Source: Lachnospiraceae bacterium (GTDB lineage Bacteria > Bacillota > Clostridia > Lachnospirales > Lachnospiraceae). From it: a stretch of 64,000 nucleotides of DNA. The stretch lies in the NCBI GenBank assembly GCA_016291405.1, contig JAEEXG010000002.1:59492-123491 (forward strand). The letters are read 5' to 3'. The notes beneath the pieces are model-generated. The model was not told where the DNA came from. It saw only the letters and a program-made list of their open reading frames with translations, and ran no database searches. This document shows, in pieces, positions 8,459-16,950 of this stretch. Positions within the stretch are counted from its first letter, which is position 1, and each line of letters starts with the position of its first letter. The position numbers and the translations under genes are program-made.

Positions 8459-9595
8459 TTATTCTTCTGTTTCCTTTGCGACAGCATCGATATCAACGCT
8501 TACAACATCGCCTTCCTCTTCAGCCTTAGCTTCGGGCTCTTCGGGAGCAAGTAAAGCTTTGATTGAAATGCTGATACGCTTATCTTCAAGGTTAAAGTCT
8601 ACTACCTTAGCAGTAACTTCATCACCAACCTTCAATACATCTGAAGGCTTTTCAACATGATCCTTAGAAATCTGAGAAACATGAAGAAGTGCATCAATAC
8701 CGGGCTCGAGCTCAACGAAAGCACCAAAGTCAGCCATTCTCATAACCTTACCGGTTACTTCTGTTCCGACTGCGTACTTCTTTTCTGCATCGATCCAAGG
8801 ATTTGTATCATTAAACTTTAATGATAAAGCAATCTTCTTGTCTGAAATCTCTTTAAGTAAAACAGTAAGCTTATCGCCAACTTTGTAGTTCTTCTTGGGA
8901 TTTTCAACTCTTCCCCAGCTCATTTCTGAGATATGAAGTAATCCGTCAATTCCGCCTAAGTCAACGAAAACGCCGAAGTCTGTAACGTTCTTGATAACAC
9001 CTTCAACTACATCGCCTTCTTTAATGGTTGCAAGAAGTTTTTCCTGAGCAACCTGCTTGCGGTTAACAAGGATGGACTTACGATCACCGATGAATCTGCG
9101 CTTCTTGGGATTGTACTCACGAATAACAAATTCAATTTCCTGACCTTCATACTTTGAAAGGTCTTTTTCAAACACATCGGAAACAAGGCTTGCGGGAATG
9201 AATACTCTGACTTCGTCGATTACAACGCAGATACCGCCGTCCAATACCTGTGAAACCTTTGCTTTTAAGATTTCCTGGCTTTCGAAAGCTTCTTCAAGCT
9301 TCTTTGAACCCTTGTCGGCAGCAAGTCTCTTGTAAGTCAAAAGAACCTGTCCGTCACCGTCGTTTACTTTTAATACTTTAACTTCCAATGTGTCACCAAG
9401 CTTAACAACCTTGGTTAAATCTACGGAAGAATCATTGGTATATTCGTTCTTGGTAAGAATACCGTCGGATTTATATCCGATGTTAAGAATCATCTCATTA
9501 GGCTTTACATCGATAACTGTACCTTCAACGACCTCTCCCGTATGTATTGTCTTAAATGATGCGTCAAGCATCTGTTCAAACGTCATTTCTGACAT
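8459..9595 (-). CDS. rpsA: 30S ribosomal protein S1 homologue with four S1 domains
   Basis: RNA-binding protein of the ribosomal S1 family, 378 residues, with four S1 (OB-fold) domains at roughly 20-88, 105-172, 190-258 and 275-345, then an acidic tail. Domains 3 and 4 are the most canonical (DFGVFVDLGGIDGLLHISEM and DFGAFVELEPGIDALLHVSQ). Domain 2 is more divergent, as is usual in Firmicute S1. The start at 9595 is chosen because GAGGAGG lies upstream; a longer frame to 9646 has no site. This gene begins inside the last codons of ispH (20-base overlap, different frame), an arrangement related to the fused IspH-S1 proteins of other Clostridia. Confidence 0.9.
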   Translation of the reverse strand: MSEMTFEQMLDASFKTIHTGEVVEGTVIDVKPNEMILNIGYKSDGILTKNEYTNDSSVDLTKVVKLGDTLEVKVLKVNDGDGQVLLTYKRLAADKGSKKLEEAFESQEILKAKVSQVLDGGICVVIDEVRVFIPASLVSDVFEKDLSKYEGQEIEFVIREYNPKKRRFIGDRKSILVNRKQVAQEKLLATIKEGDVVEGVIKNVTDFGVFVDLGGIDGLLHISEMSWGRVENPKKNYKVGDKLTVLLKEISDKKIALSLKFNDTNPWIDAEKKYAVGTEVTGKVMRMADFGAFVELEPGIDALLHVSQISKDHVEKPSDVLKVGDEVTAKVVDFNLEDKRISISIKALLAPEEPEAKAEEEGDVVSVDIDAVAKETEE

Positions 9596-10430
9596 AGTTT
9601 TGAACCTCCTCAATAATATATTTCGGGGTAGACGCCCCGGCTGCAATACCTACAAGACCCGATACCTTAGGAAGACGACCAATGATATCATTAAGTTCCT
9701 GTATGAAGTATGTTTTGGCACAATTTGCATTGCAGATTTCAAAAAGTTTTCTGCTGTTTGAACTAGCTTTATCCCCAATTACAATCATCACATCGGCTTT
9801 TTTTGATAATTCAGAAGCCTCCGATTGACGAATGCACGTAGCATCGCAAATCGTGTTCATAACACTGATATTGTAACTGTTTTTTTCGAATATTTCAACC
9901 AATTCTTGAAATTTATTGCGATTGAAGGTGGTCTGAGATACAATACATATCTTTGCATCTTTGTATGCTGTCAACTTTTCAATATCTTCTCCCGTTTCCA
10001 CAACAATTGCGCCGGAATGGGACCATCCCACTATTCCTTTTACTTCGGGATGATTGGGATTTCCGATGACAACAATGGTTTTTCCTTCCAGACTTTCCTT
10101 TTCAACTATCCTGTGAATTCTCTTAACAAAGGGACAAGTAGCATCCTGAATTTCAAAACCTGTTTCAAGTAAAGCTTCATAGGTTTCTTTTGGCACACCG
10201 TGAGAACGAATTATTACCTTACCCTTTGGAAGATTCTTTAGTTCTTCGACGCTTTCAATTACTTTAACGCCTTTATCTTCAAAGTTTTTAACTATGTTTT
10301 TGTTGTTTAAAATCGGGCCGTAAGTGTAAAGCGGAATGTTTTCTTTTAAAGCTTCTTCGACAGCCTTATATCCTCTTTCTGCCCCAAAGCAAAATCCTGC
10401 ATGTTCGCAAAGAATAACTTCTTTAGACAT
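9576..10430 (-). CDS. ispH: 4-hydroxy-3-methylbut-2-enyl diphosphate reductase IspH
   Basis: Last enzyme of the non-mevalonate isoprenoid pathway; it converts HMBPP to IPP and DMAPP using a 4Fe-4S cluster. About 284 residues. Cluster cysteines are visible at about 14 (HAGFCFGAERG), 99 (ATCPFVKRIH) and 195/199 (CDATCIRQSEAS). Substrate-binding His residues are in SHGVP and NPNHPEV. The start at 10430 follows AAAGGA and overlaps the cmk stop by 8 bases; a longer frame lies inside cmk. It is co-transcribed with cmk upstream and the S1 gene downstream. Confidence 0.96.
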   Translation of the reverse strand: MSKEVILCEHAGFCFGAERGYKAVEEALKENIPLYTYGPILNNKNIVKNFEDKGVKVIESVEELKNLPKGKVIIRSHGVPKETYEALLETGFEIQDATCPFVKRIHRIVEKESLEGKTIVVIGNPNHPEVKGIVGWSHSGAIVVETGEDIEKLTAYKDAKICIVSQTTFNRNKFQELVEIFEKNSYNISVMNTICDATCIRQSEASELSKKADVMIVIGDKASSNSRKLFEICNANCAKTYFIQELNDIIGRLPKVSGLVGIAAGASTPKYIIEEVQNYVRNDV

Positions 10431-11094
10431 TAAACTTTTCCTTTGCCTCTTTAACAATTGTTTCAATGACTTCGTCGATGGTCATATCGGATGTATCAAC
10501 ATATGTTGCTTCGGGAACTCTTATAAGGGGTGAGTTTTCTCTGTGCATATCCCTATAATCTCTTTCCCTGACTTCATCTTCGATAGTCTTTAAATCTACT
10601 TCTCTTCCCTTTTCAAGGAAGTCTTTATATCTTCTTTTTGCTCTTACTTCAACACTTGCATCAAGATAAATCTTTACCTTTGCATCGGGAAGAACGCATG
10701 ATGCGATATCACGTCCGTCCATTACAACATCAGCTGTTTTTGCAAGGTTTTTCTGAAGTGCCACAAGGATTTCACGCACTCTTTTGTATGTAGAAACAAC
10801 GGAAGCCGCATTACCGATTTCCTGTGTGCGGATAAATCCGTTTACATTTTCTCCGTTTAAAATAACTGCCTGTTCATCATTTATGTAAGTAATTGAAACC
10901 TCGGATGCTTCGGCACATTTAACTACATTTGCTTCATCGTTTATATCAATACCGTTTCTGATGCATGATAAACCGATTGCTCTGTACATAGCTCCCGTAT
11001 CAACATAAACAAACTTTAATGCATTGGCTACTCCTTTTGCCACTGTGCTTTTTCCTGCTCCGGCAGGTCCGTCAATTGCTATTTGATTGCTCAT
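10423..11094 (-). CDS. cmk: Cytidylate kinase
   Basis: Phosphorylates CMP and dCMP to the diphosphates. 223 residues. P-loop GPAGAGKST at 9-17, VDTGAMYRA near 32, the family-typical MDGRDIASCVLPDAKVKIYL, and a C-terminal RDxxDMxRExSPL segment. The ATG at 11094 has TTAGGAG upstream and lies 16 bases after the HI0933-type gene. The order oxidoreductase-cmk-ispH-S1 is common in Clostridia, which supports the annotation. Confidence 0.96.
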   Translation of the reverse strand: MSNQIAIDGPAGAGKSTVAKGVANALKFVYVDTGAMYRAIGLSCIRNGIDINDEANVVKCAEASEVSITYINDEQAVILNGENVNGFIRTQEIGNAASVVSTYKRVREILVALQKNLAKTADVVMDGRDIASCVLPDAKVKIYLDASVEVRAKRRYKDFLEKGREVDLKTIEDEVRERDYRDMHRENSPLIRVPEATYVDTSDMTIDEVIETIVKEAKEKFNV

Positions 11095-11110
11095 ATACTC
11101 TCCTAAAAAT

Positions 11111-12337
11111 TTATTCGCATGCTCCGGCCAAGAAACCTGTAGACCATGCAATCTGCAAGTTAAATCCTCCCGTCATAGCATCAACATCTATTACTTCACC
11201 GGCAAAGTACAGATTCTTTATAAGCTTTGATTCCATGGTGGATGAATTGATTTCTTTTGTGTTTATACCGCCTCTTGTGATGATGGCTTCTTCAATCCTT
11301 GAAGTATCTGTAGGAGTCATCTTAAGGTTTTTAAGTAAGAAAACAAGGTTCTTTCTTTCTTCTTTGGTGACTTCATTAACCTGTTTGTAAGGATCGATTC
11401 CGGAAAGATTAACTATAACCGGAATTAAAGTTTTTGGAAGCAAATCATCAAGAGAGTTCTTAAACTGCTTGTTTTTTTCGCCCTCAAAGTCTTTTAAAAT
11501 ACGCTTATCAAGCTGTTCTTCAGATAATCCCGGCTTTAAATCTATCACTAGGGACAATTCTTTTGCCTTTTCCTTGTAAGTTACAAAGTAAGAACTAGCC
11601 GACAAAATAAGAGGGCCGGATACTCCAAAATGAGTAAAAAGCATCTCGCCCAAATCTTTATAAACACACTTTCCGTCGGATATAAGTTTACATTCTACGT
11701 TCTTTAATGACAAGCCTTTAAGAGACGTAACCCAGTCTTCTTTTGTGATTAAAGGAACAAGGGAAGGCTTAACGTCTTCAATTGTATGACCGAATTTCTT
11801 TGCAAATTTATAGCCGTCTCCCGTTGAACCTGTTGTGGGGTAAGACATGCCACCCGTTGCAACTATTACTTTGTCAGCGGGAATAAAAGTTTTATCCTTT
11901 AAAATAACGCCCTTTACAGCCCCGTTTTCGGCCTTGATATCCGAAACAACAGTATTTAGCATCACATTGACGTTTCTTTCTTTTAAAGCCTTTGAGAGGG
12001 CTTTAATGATATCGGATGCGTGGTCTGAAACAGGAAATACTCTTTCTCCTCTTTCAACCTTAAGTGGACATCCGTTTTCTTCAAAGAAAGAATAAACGGC
12101 TGTATTGTCAAATCCGTATAAAGCAGAATACATAAACTTGGAATTTCTGTTTATATTCTTAAAGATAACGTCGATGTCCGCATTGTTTGTAACGTTGCAT
12201 CTTCCTTTGCCTGTAATATAAATCTTCTTTCCAAGCTTTTCGTTTTTTTCTATTAATGTTACTTCATTTTGAAGTTCGCCTGCGTGTATGGCAGCCATCA
12301 TTCCGGCTGCGCCACCGCCAACCACGATAACCTTCAT
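11111..12337 (-). CDS. NAD(P)/FAD-dependent oxidoreductase, HI0933 (BaiN/YhiN) family
   Basis: Flavoprotein of the HI0933 family, 408 residues. The N-terminal dinucleotide-binding fold has VVGGGAAGMMAAIHA (5-19) and an E in the second strand (TLIEKNEKLGKKIYITGKGRCN). The C-terminal FAD-binding part has YFAGEVIDVDAMTGGFNLQIA. Relatives include BaiN of bile-acid 7-dehydroxylation, but most members, including this one beside cmk, have no assigned substrate. It begins directly after the rpiR-type gene, with a GAGGAAG site inside that gene's end, so it belongs to the same transcript. Confidence 0.88.
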   Translation of the reverse strand: MKVIVVGGGAAGMMAAIHAGELQNEVTLIEKNEKLGKKIYITGKGRCNVTNNADIDVIFKNINRNSKFMYSALYGFDNTAVYSFFEENGCPLKVERGERVFPVSDHASDIIKALSKALKERNVNVMLNTVVSDIKAENGAVKGVILKDKTFIPADKVIVATGGMSYPTTGSTGDGYKFAKKFGHTIEDVKPSLVPLITKEDWVTSLKGLSLKNVECKLISDGKCVYKDLGEMLFTHFGVSGPLILSASSYFVTYKEKAKELSLVIDLKPGLSEEQLDKRILKDFEGEKNKQFKNSLDDLLPKTLIPVIVNLSGIDPYKQVNEVTKEERKNLVFLLKNLKMTPTDTSRIEEAIITRGGINTKEINSSTMESKLIKNLYFAGEVIDVDAMTGGFNLQIAWSTGFLAGACE

Positions 12338-13267
12338 TTAATCATCTTCCTCTTTTTTGTTTAAAGAATAATTTAAGATTGGCTGATCGTTTATAAAATT
12401 GATTTCATCATTTAAATAAACCTGATAATTATTCCATGCGCTCTCTAAGTTTTCAAGATTCTTTCTGACTTCGCTCTGACGCTTTAAGCAAAGTGCCACA
12501 ACAAGTGCGTTTATAACGCTTAATGGAGCAACCAAAGAATCCACAATTGAGACCATGTCACTTCTTGCAAGTAAATTACATGAAGAATAAAGGTTCATGG
12601 GTGAATGAACAGAATCGGTAAGTGTAATTACTTTAGCGTTTCTGTCATTCGCAAACTCCATAGCCTTTAGAGTTCTCATTGAATATCTCGGAAAACTTAT
12701 TCCGATGATACAATCTTTATCGCTTATATGAATCATTTGTTCAAACATTTCACTGGCGCTTGTGGTGCCAAGTAAAACCACATCTTCTCTTATCATTCCA
12801 AGATAGAAATGTAAGAATTCAGCCAAGGGTTTACAGCTTCTTAAGCCTACAACATAGACTTTTCTGGATTCTAAAATAATCTTTGTGGCAAGTTCAAAAG
12901 CTTCAACGTCCAAGTTTGCAATAGTATCTTCCATTTTCTCCATGTCAGCCTTTAAAACAGAGTTTAAAAGGTCAGACTGAGACTGCTTTGCATACTTAAC
13001 TCCCATCATGGAGATTGTGTTCATTTTAGACTTATACCAAACTTCCAAAGCCTTAGAAAATTCAGGGAAGCCATCATAACCTACAGAAACCGCAAATCTT
13101 ACGACCGTAGACTCGCTTACGCCTACTTCAGCGGCAATCTGAGCAGCCGTCATAAACACTGCCTGGTCATAGTTATCGATTACAAATGTAGCTATAAGTC
13201 TCTGGCCTTTTGAAAGGTCAGAAAAATGTTCATTAATCTTTGATAATACGTCGGTGTTTTCCGCCAT
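12338..13267 (-). CDS. MurR/RpiR-family transcriptional regulator
   Basis: DNA-binding sugar-phosphate-responsive regulator, 309 residues. The N-terminal RpiR-type helix-turn-helix (about 1-80) contains MTAAQIAAEVGVSESTVVRFA. The C-terminal SIS domain (about 115-250), with VYVVGLRSC and GISFPRYSMRTLKAM, would bind a phosphosugar. The ligand is unknown. No sugar catabolic genes are adjacent; it sits between a TetR-type regulator (6 bases upstream) and the oxidoreductase, so it may act on genes elsewhere. Confidence 0.9.
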   Translation of the reverse strand: MAENTDVLSKINEHFSDLSKGQRLIATFVIDNYDQAVFMTAAQIAAEVGVSESTVVRFAVSVGYDGFPEFSKALEVWYKSKMNTISMMGVKYAKQSQSDLLNSVLKADMEKMEDTIANLDVEAFELATKIILESRKVYVVGLRSCKPLAEFLHFYLGMIREDVVLLGTTSASEMFEQMIHISDKDCIIGISFPRYSMRTLKAMEFANDRNAKVITLTDSVHSPMNLYSSCNLLARSDMVSIVDSLVAPLSVINALVVALCLKRQSEVRKNLENLESAWNNYQVYLNDEINFINDQPILNYSLNKKEEDD

Positions 13268-13273
13268 GTTTAA

Positions 13274-13822
13274 CTACCTCGTAAATGCCTTATAGGCATC
13301 TTCAAGCTGAAGCCTTGTCTGTGCGCTTGTCAAATCATAGTCTCCTGTGATTGTCATGCATGCAGCTCCGTGAATAAGCATCCACATTTTCATGAAAATA
13401 AGCTCAGCCGAATCCGCACCGTTTTCCTTAGCTTTGTTCATTTCAATCATAACAGCATTGGTGCGTCCGTTTAATATGTTGTATAAATTCATACCATGGG
13501 TATTCTTAGTCATAAAAAGATAACGGAACAAATTAGGTTCTTTTTCGGCAAAAGAAATATAAGCCATACCAAGATTTACAAAAGGTACTCTTGAACTTTT
13601 ATCGTATTCGCCGTAGAACGCATCAAAAAACTGAAGAGAGTCTTCATATACATCATTAAGACAGTCTTCCATGTTCTCGTAGTTTCTGAAAATGGGCTGT
13701 GTGGAACAACCCGCGTAAGAAGCAAGCTTTCTTGCCGTGATTTCAATGACACCGTACTTTCTGGCCATTTCAAAAGCCGCTGCACGAATATCACTCTTAG
13801 TGATTAATTCTTTTCTAGCCAT
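13274..13822 (-). CDS. TetR/AcrR-family transcriptional regulator
   Basis: 182-residue regulator. The N-terminal helix-turn-helix is seen in ITARKLASYAGCSTQPIFRNY (about 29-49); the C-terminal ligand-binding half is not similar to a named subgroup. The ATG at 13822 follows GAAAGG; an upstream in-frame ATG lacks a good site. First gene of a six-gene run reaching the S1 gene. Its promoter contains a 6-4-6 inverted repeat over the -10, suggesting autorepression. Confidence 0.88.
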   Translation of the reverse strand: MARKELITKSDIRAAAFEMARKYGVIEITARKLASYAGCSTQPIFRNYENMEDCLNDVYEDSLQFFDAFYGEYDKSSRVPFVNLGMAYISFAEKEPNLFRYLFMTKNTHGMNLYNILNGRTNAVMIEMNKAKENGADSAELIFMKMWMLIHGAACMTITGDYDLTSAQTRLQLEDAYKAFTR

Positions 13823-13866
13823 TATTCTTCGTACCTTTCTCAAATTTACCCAATGTTACTACCCCT

Positions 13867-13885
13867 AATAACATCCGTTATTATA
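13867..13885 (-). promoter_or_regulatory. tetR promoter -10 with overlapping inverted repeat
   Basis: Minus-strand -10 TATAAT (13880-13885), with a weak TTGCGA -35 inside the terminator hairpin at 13898-13927. The perfect inverted repeat AATAAC-ATCC-GTTATT (13867-13882) overlaps the -10. This is a plausible operator for the TetR protein encoded just downstream; the link is inferred. Confidence 0.5.
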
Positions 13886-13897
13886 CATTAATAAAAA

Positions 13898-13927
13898 AAG
13901 AATCGCAAGGAAAACCTTGCGATTCTT
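13898..13927 (-). terminator. Terminator of the sodium-pump decarboxylase operon
   Basis: 13-bp stem (arms 13898-13910 and 13915-13927) with an AAAA/TTTT loop, followed on the minus strand by seven T. It ends the transcript after oadA. Confidence 0.88.
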
Positions 13928-13940
13928 GAAAAATTAATAA

Positions 13941-15377
13941 TTATACAGGATAAGCACCGTTCTTTGTATCAGCGATTGATGCATCAACCTTAGTCTGCTG
14001 AGCTTCTCTGTATTTAAAGAAGTCTGTAGCAACCTGAGGGAACAATGCGTAAGACAATACGTCTTCATCCTGCTGCTTGTACTGCTTCATTTCAGCTTCC
14101 AAAGATTCAAGTTCGGGAGCTGTACGTCCTGTAGCTTCTGCAGAACGAGCAGTTGAACGAGGTTCACCGGGAATAACCTTATCGATAACTTCCTGGTTCA
14201 TAGGCTTAACTGTCTGACCGTAGTTACCTCTTAAGAGGTCCTTAAATTCGCCGGTAGCCATCTTATATCTTTCACCCATTAATACGTTGAATATAGCCTG
14301 AGTACCAACGATCTGTGATGAAGGTGTAACAAGCGGGGGTTCACCACAGTCTTTACGAACGCGGGGAATTTCTTCCAAAACTTCACGGTACTTATCTTCA
14401 GCATGCTGTTCCTTAAGCTGAGATACCATGTTTGAAAGCATACCACCGGGTACCTGGTAAAGAAGTGTCTTGATGTTTACGCCCAAAACCTTTGTGGACA
14501 TAAGACCACTCTTTAAGCACTCTTCTCTGTAGGGAGCAAAGTAATCTGCGATTTCTGCAAGAAGGTTCTGATCGAAACCTGAATCATAAGGAGTACCCTT
14601 GAATGTTTCAACCATAACTTCTGTTGCGGGCTGTGATGTACCAAGTGCAAAAGGTGATATAGCACAGTCGATTACGTCTACACCTGCTTCTACTGCCTTT
14701 AAGTAAGTCATTGAAGCAACACCTGATGTGTAGTGAGTATGTAACTGAATAGGAAGCTTTGTGCTTTCCTTTAATGTCTTAACAAGTTCAGCAGCCTTGT
14801 AAGGAACAAGTAAGCCTGCCATATCCTTGATACAGATTGAATCAGCACCCATCTCTTCGATTTTCTTTGCTGTTTCAGCCCAGTATTCAAGTGTGTAAGC
14901 ATCACCTAATGTGTAAGAAAGAGCAATCTGAGATTCACCTCTTCCTTCCTGCTTTTTAATCTTGTTTGTAGCGTCTACGGCTGCCTGAAGGTTTCTTAAA
15001 TCGTTAAGGCAGTCGAAAATTCTGATTACATCGATACCGTTTGCAATAGACTTTTCAACGAAAGCATATACAACGTCATCAGCGTAAGGACGATAACCTA
15101 AGATGTTCTGTCCACGGAAAAGCATCTGTGTCTTTGTGTTCTTAAGACCGTCTCTGATCTTACGAAGTCTTTCCCAGGGATCTTCTTTTAAGAATCTTAA
15201 GGATGCATCAAATGTAGCACCGCCCCAGCATTCTACTGAATGATATCCGACTTTATCCAATTTATCCAAAATAGGAAGCATAACTTCGGTAGGCATTCTT
15301 GTTGCAATCAATGACTGATGTGCATCACGAAGAACGGTTTCGGTTATGCCGATAGGTTTCTTAACTGTTTCTGCCAT
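13941..15377 (-). CDS. oadA: 5S-type carboxyltransferase (oxaloacetate decarboxylase alpha / pyruvate carboxylase subunit B), no biotin domain
   Basis: Carboxyltransferase of the pyruvate/oxaloacetate type; it moves CO2 between oxaloacetate and biotin. 478 residues, shorter than OadA proteins of near 600 because the C-terminal biotin domain is absent; the carrier is encoded separately at 16583. TIM-barrel motifs: TVLRDAHQS (14-22), ECWGGATFD (49-57), a metal/carbamyl Lys in CIKDMAGL (K184) and HTHYTSG (213-219). The conserved C-terminal carboxylase domain follows. Last gene of the 12S-gamma-carrier-beta-5S operon, 20 bases after oadB. Direction in vivo (decarboxylation, or transcarboxylation with the 12S subunit) is not determined by sequence. 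Confidence 0.93.
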   Translation of the reverse strand: MAETVKKPIGITETVLRDAHQSLIATRMPTEVMLPILDKLDKVGYHSVECWGGATFDASLRFLKEDPWERLRKIRDGLKNTKTQMLFRGQNILGYRPYADDVVYAFVEKSIANGIDVIRIFDCLNDLRNLQAAVDATNKIKKQEGRGESQIALSYTLGDAYTLEYWAETAKKIEEMGADSICIKDMAGLLVPYKAAELVKTLKESTKLPIQLHTHYTSGVASMTYLKAVEAGVDVIDCAISPFALGTSQPATEVMVETFKGTPYDSGFDQNLLAEIADYFAPYREECLKSGLMSTKVLGVNIKTLLYQVPGGMLSNMVSQLKEQHAEDKYREVLEEIPRVRKDCGEPPLVTPSSQIVGTQAIFNVLMGERYKMATGEFKDLLRGNYGQTVKPMNQEVIDKVIPGEPRSTARSAEATGRTAPELESLEAEMKQYKQQDEDVLSYALFPQVATDFFKYREAQQTKVDASIADTKNGAYPV

Positions 15378-15397
15378 TTTCTTTCTCCTTTAATTAT

Positions 15398-16546
15398 TTA
15401 GAATACACCAAAGATTGCCATGAATGTTCCGGCTGCAACCGCAGTACCGATAACACCTGCAACGTTGGGTCCCATAGCGTGCATAAGAAGGAAGTTTGTA
15501 GGATCTGCTTCCGCACCGACTTTCTGGGATACTCTGGCCGCCATAGGAACCGCAGAAACACCTGCTGAACCGATAAGCGGGTTAACCTTACCACCGGTAA
15601 AGATACACATAAGTTTACCGAACAATACACCTGCGGCTGTACCGAATGCAAATGCGATAAGTCCTAATGCAACAATCTTAAGAGTAGATAAGTTGAGGAA
15701 TGCTTCCGCACTTGTGGTAGCACCTACTGATGTACCAAGTAAAATAACAACAATATACATCAAAGCATTTGATGCTGTATCTGTAAGCTGTCTTACAACA
15801 CCGGATTCCTTAAAGAGGTTACCAAGCATAAGCATACCAACCAAAGGAGCTGTTGTAGGAAGAATCATACATACTACTATCGTAACGATAATAGGGAATA
15901 AAATCTTCTCAAGTTTTGATACAGGTCTTAACTGAGCCATCTTGATCTTACGTTCTTTTTCAGTAGTAAGAAGCTTCATGATGGGAGGCTGGATAATCGG
16001 CACGAGGGACATATATGAATATGCCGCAACGGCGATAGGTCCAAGTAAGTTTGTCTGTCCAAGTTTTCCTGCAAGGAAAATTGATGTAGGGCCATCAGCA
16101 CCGCCAATGATTGAAATTGCAGCGGCTGCCTTGTCGTTAAAGCCAAGGGCGATAGCTCCGAAATATGCTGCGAAAATACCGAACTGAGCAGCTGCACCAA
16201 GCAAGAAACTCTTGGGGTTGGCAATTAAGGGTCCGAAGTCTGTCATAGCGCCTACGCCCATGAAGATAAGGGACGGTAAAATTGCCTTTTCGTCCAGTAC
16301 ATAGAAGTAATATAATAATCCGCCTGCTGATCCGTCTACTCCGGGAGGTGCGATAATGTCGGGATAGATGTTAACAAGTAACATACCGAACGCTATCGGC
16401 AACAACAATAACGGCTCAAATTCCTTTGCAATAGCAAGATAAAGGAAAAAGCACGCAACAGCTATCATAAGATAGTTGCCCCAGGTCAGGTTAAAAAATG
16501 CTGTCTGATGTACCAGGTTGTCTAAGGTATTAACAATATAATCCAT
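15398..16546 (-). CDS. oadB: Na+-translocating decarboxylase beta subunit
   Basis: Integral membrane subunit that decarboxylates carboxybiotin and exports Na+. 382 residues, about ten hydrophobic segments. The signature [10 protein letters not shown] at 148-157 contains the Asp (about 151) that corresponds to the conserved Na+/proton-linked Asp in characterised OadB/GcdB proteins. A second conserved block near the end is [14 protein letters not shown], with [16 protein letters not shown] after it. A strong AGGAGG site lies upstream. Beta subunits of oxaloacetate, methylmalonyl-CoA, glutaconyl-CoA and malonate decarboxylases are alike, so this gene alone does not reveal the substrate. Confidence 0.95.
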   Translation of the reverse strand: MDYIVNTLDNLVHQTAFFNLTWGNYLMIAVACFFLYLAIAKEFEPLLLLPIAFGMLLVNIYPDIIAPPGVDGSAGGLLYYFYVLDEKAILPSLIFMGVGAMTDFGPLIANPKSFLLGAAAQFGIFAAYFGAIALGFNDKAAAAISIIGGADGPTSIFLAGKLGQTNLLGPIAVAAYSYMSLVPIIQPPIMKLLTTEKERKIKMAQLRPVSKLEKILFPIIVTIVVCMILPTTAPLVGMLMLGNLFKESGVVRQLTDTASNALMYIVVILLGTSVGATTSAEAFLNLSTLKIVALGLIAFAFGTAAGVLFGKLMCIFTGGKVNPLIGSAGVSAVPMAARVSQKVGAEADPTNFLLMHAMGPNVAGVIGTAVAAGTFMAIFGVF

Positions 16547-16582
16547 GATAAATCCTCCTGGTTAAATCATTTTAATCTTTAA

Positions 16583-16948
16583 TTACTTTAATGTTGCAAG
16601 ACAAGCGCCTGCATCAACAGCATCACCAACGTTTACGTTGATGCTTGCTACAGTACCGTCCTGAGGAGCTACTACGGGGATTTCCATCTTCATAGCTTCG
16701 ATAATAACAACAGCGTCACCCTTCTTTACAGAAGCGCCAACCTGCTTTTCAATCTTAAATACTTTACCTGCTGCACCTGCTTCAACCTTGATTGAACCTG
16801 CGCCTGCAGCGGGAGCTGCAGCCTTGGGTGCTGCGGGAGCTGCCTTGGGAGCTGCCTTAGGTGCTGCAGCGGGAGCTGCTGAGCCTGCACCTTCTTCTAC
16901 TGTAACGTCGTATACGTTTCCGTTAACGGTAATTGTATAGTTCTTCAT
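16583..16948 (-). CDS. Biotin carboxyl carrier subunit of the Na+-pump decarboxylase
   Basis: 121-residue carrier. A short N-terminal strand region (1-20) leads into an Ala/Pro/Lys linker (about 24-50) that acts as a flexible arm, then a biotinyl domain with EAMKMEIPV; Lys at about 87 is the biotin site. It must serve both carboxyltransferases of this operon and the beta subunit because none of them has its own biotin domain. It is 2 bases downstream of the gamma-subunit gene, indicating coupling. Biotinylation would need a BirA ligase encoded elsewhere. Confidence 0.95.
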   Translation of the reverse strand: MKNYTITVNGNVYDVTVEEGAGSAAPAAAPKAAPKAAPAAPKAAAPAAGAGSIKVEAGAAGKVFKIEKQVGASVKKGDAVVIIEAMKMEIPVVAPQDGTVASINVNVGDAVDAGACLATLK

Positions 16949-16950
16949 TA

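Noticed and set aside
9596..9646. Longer start for the S1 gene
   Set aside because: The extra 17 residues do not resemble S1 and no ribosome site precedes them, while GAGGAGG stands before 9595.
16800..16880. Repetitive Ala/Pro/Lys-coding stretch
   Set aside because: This is the flexible linker of the biotin carrier, not a DNA repeat element.
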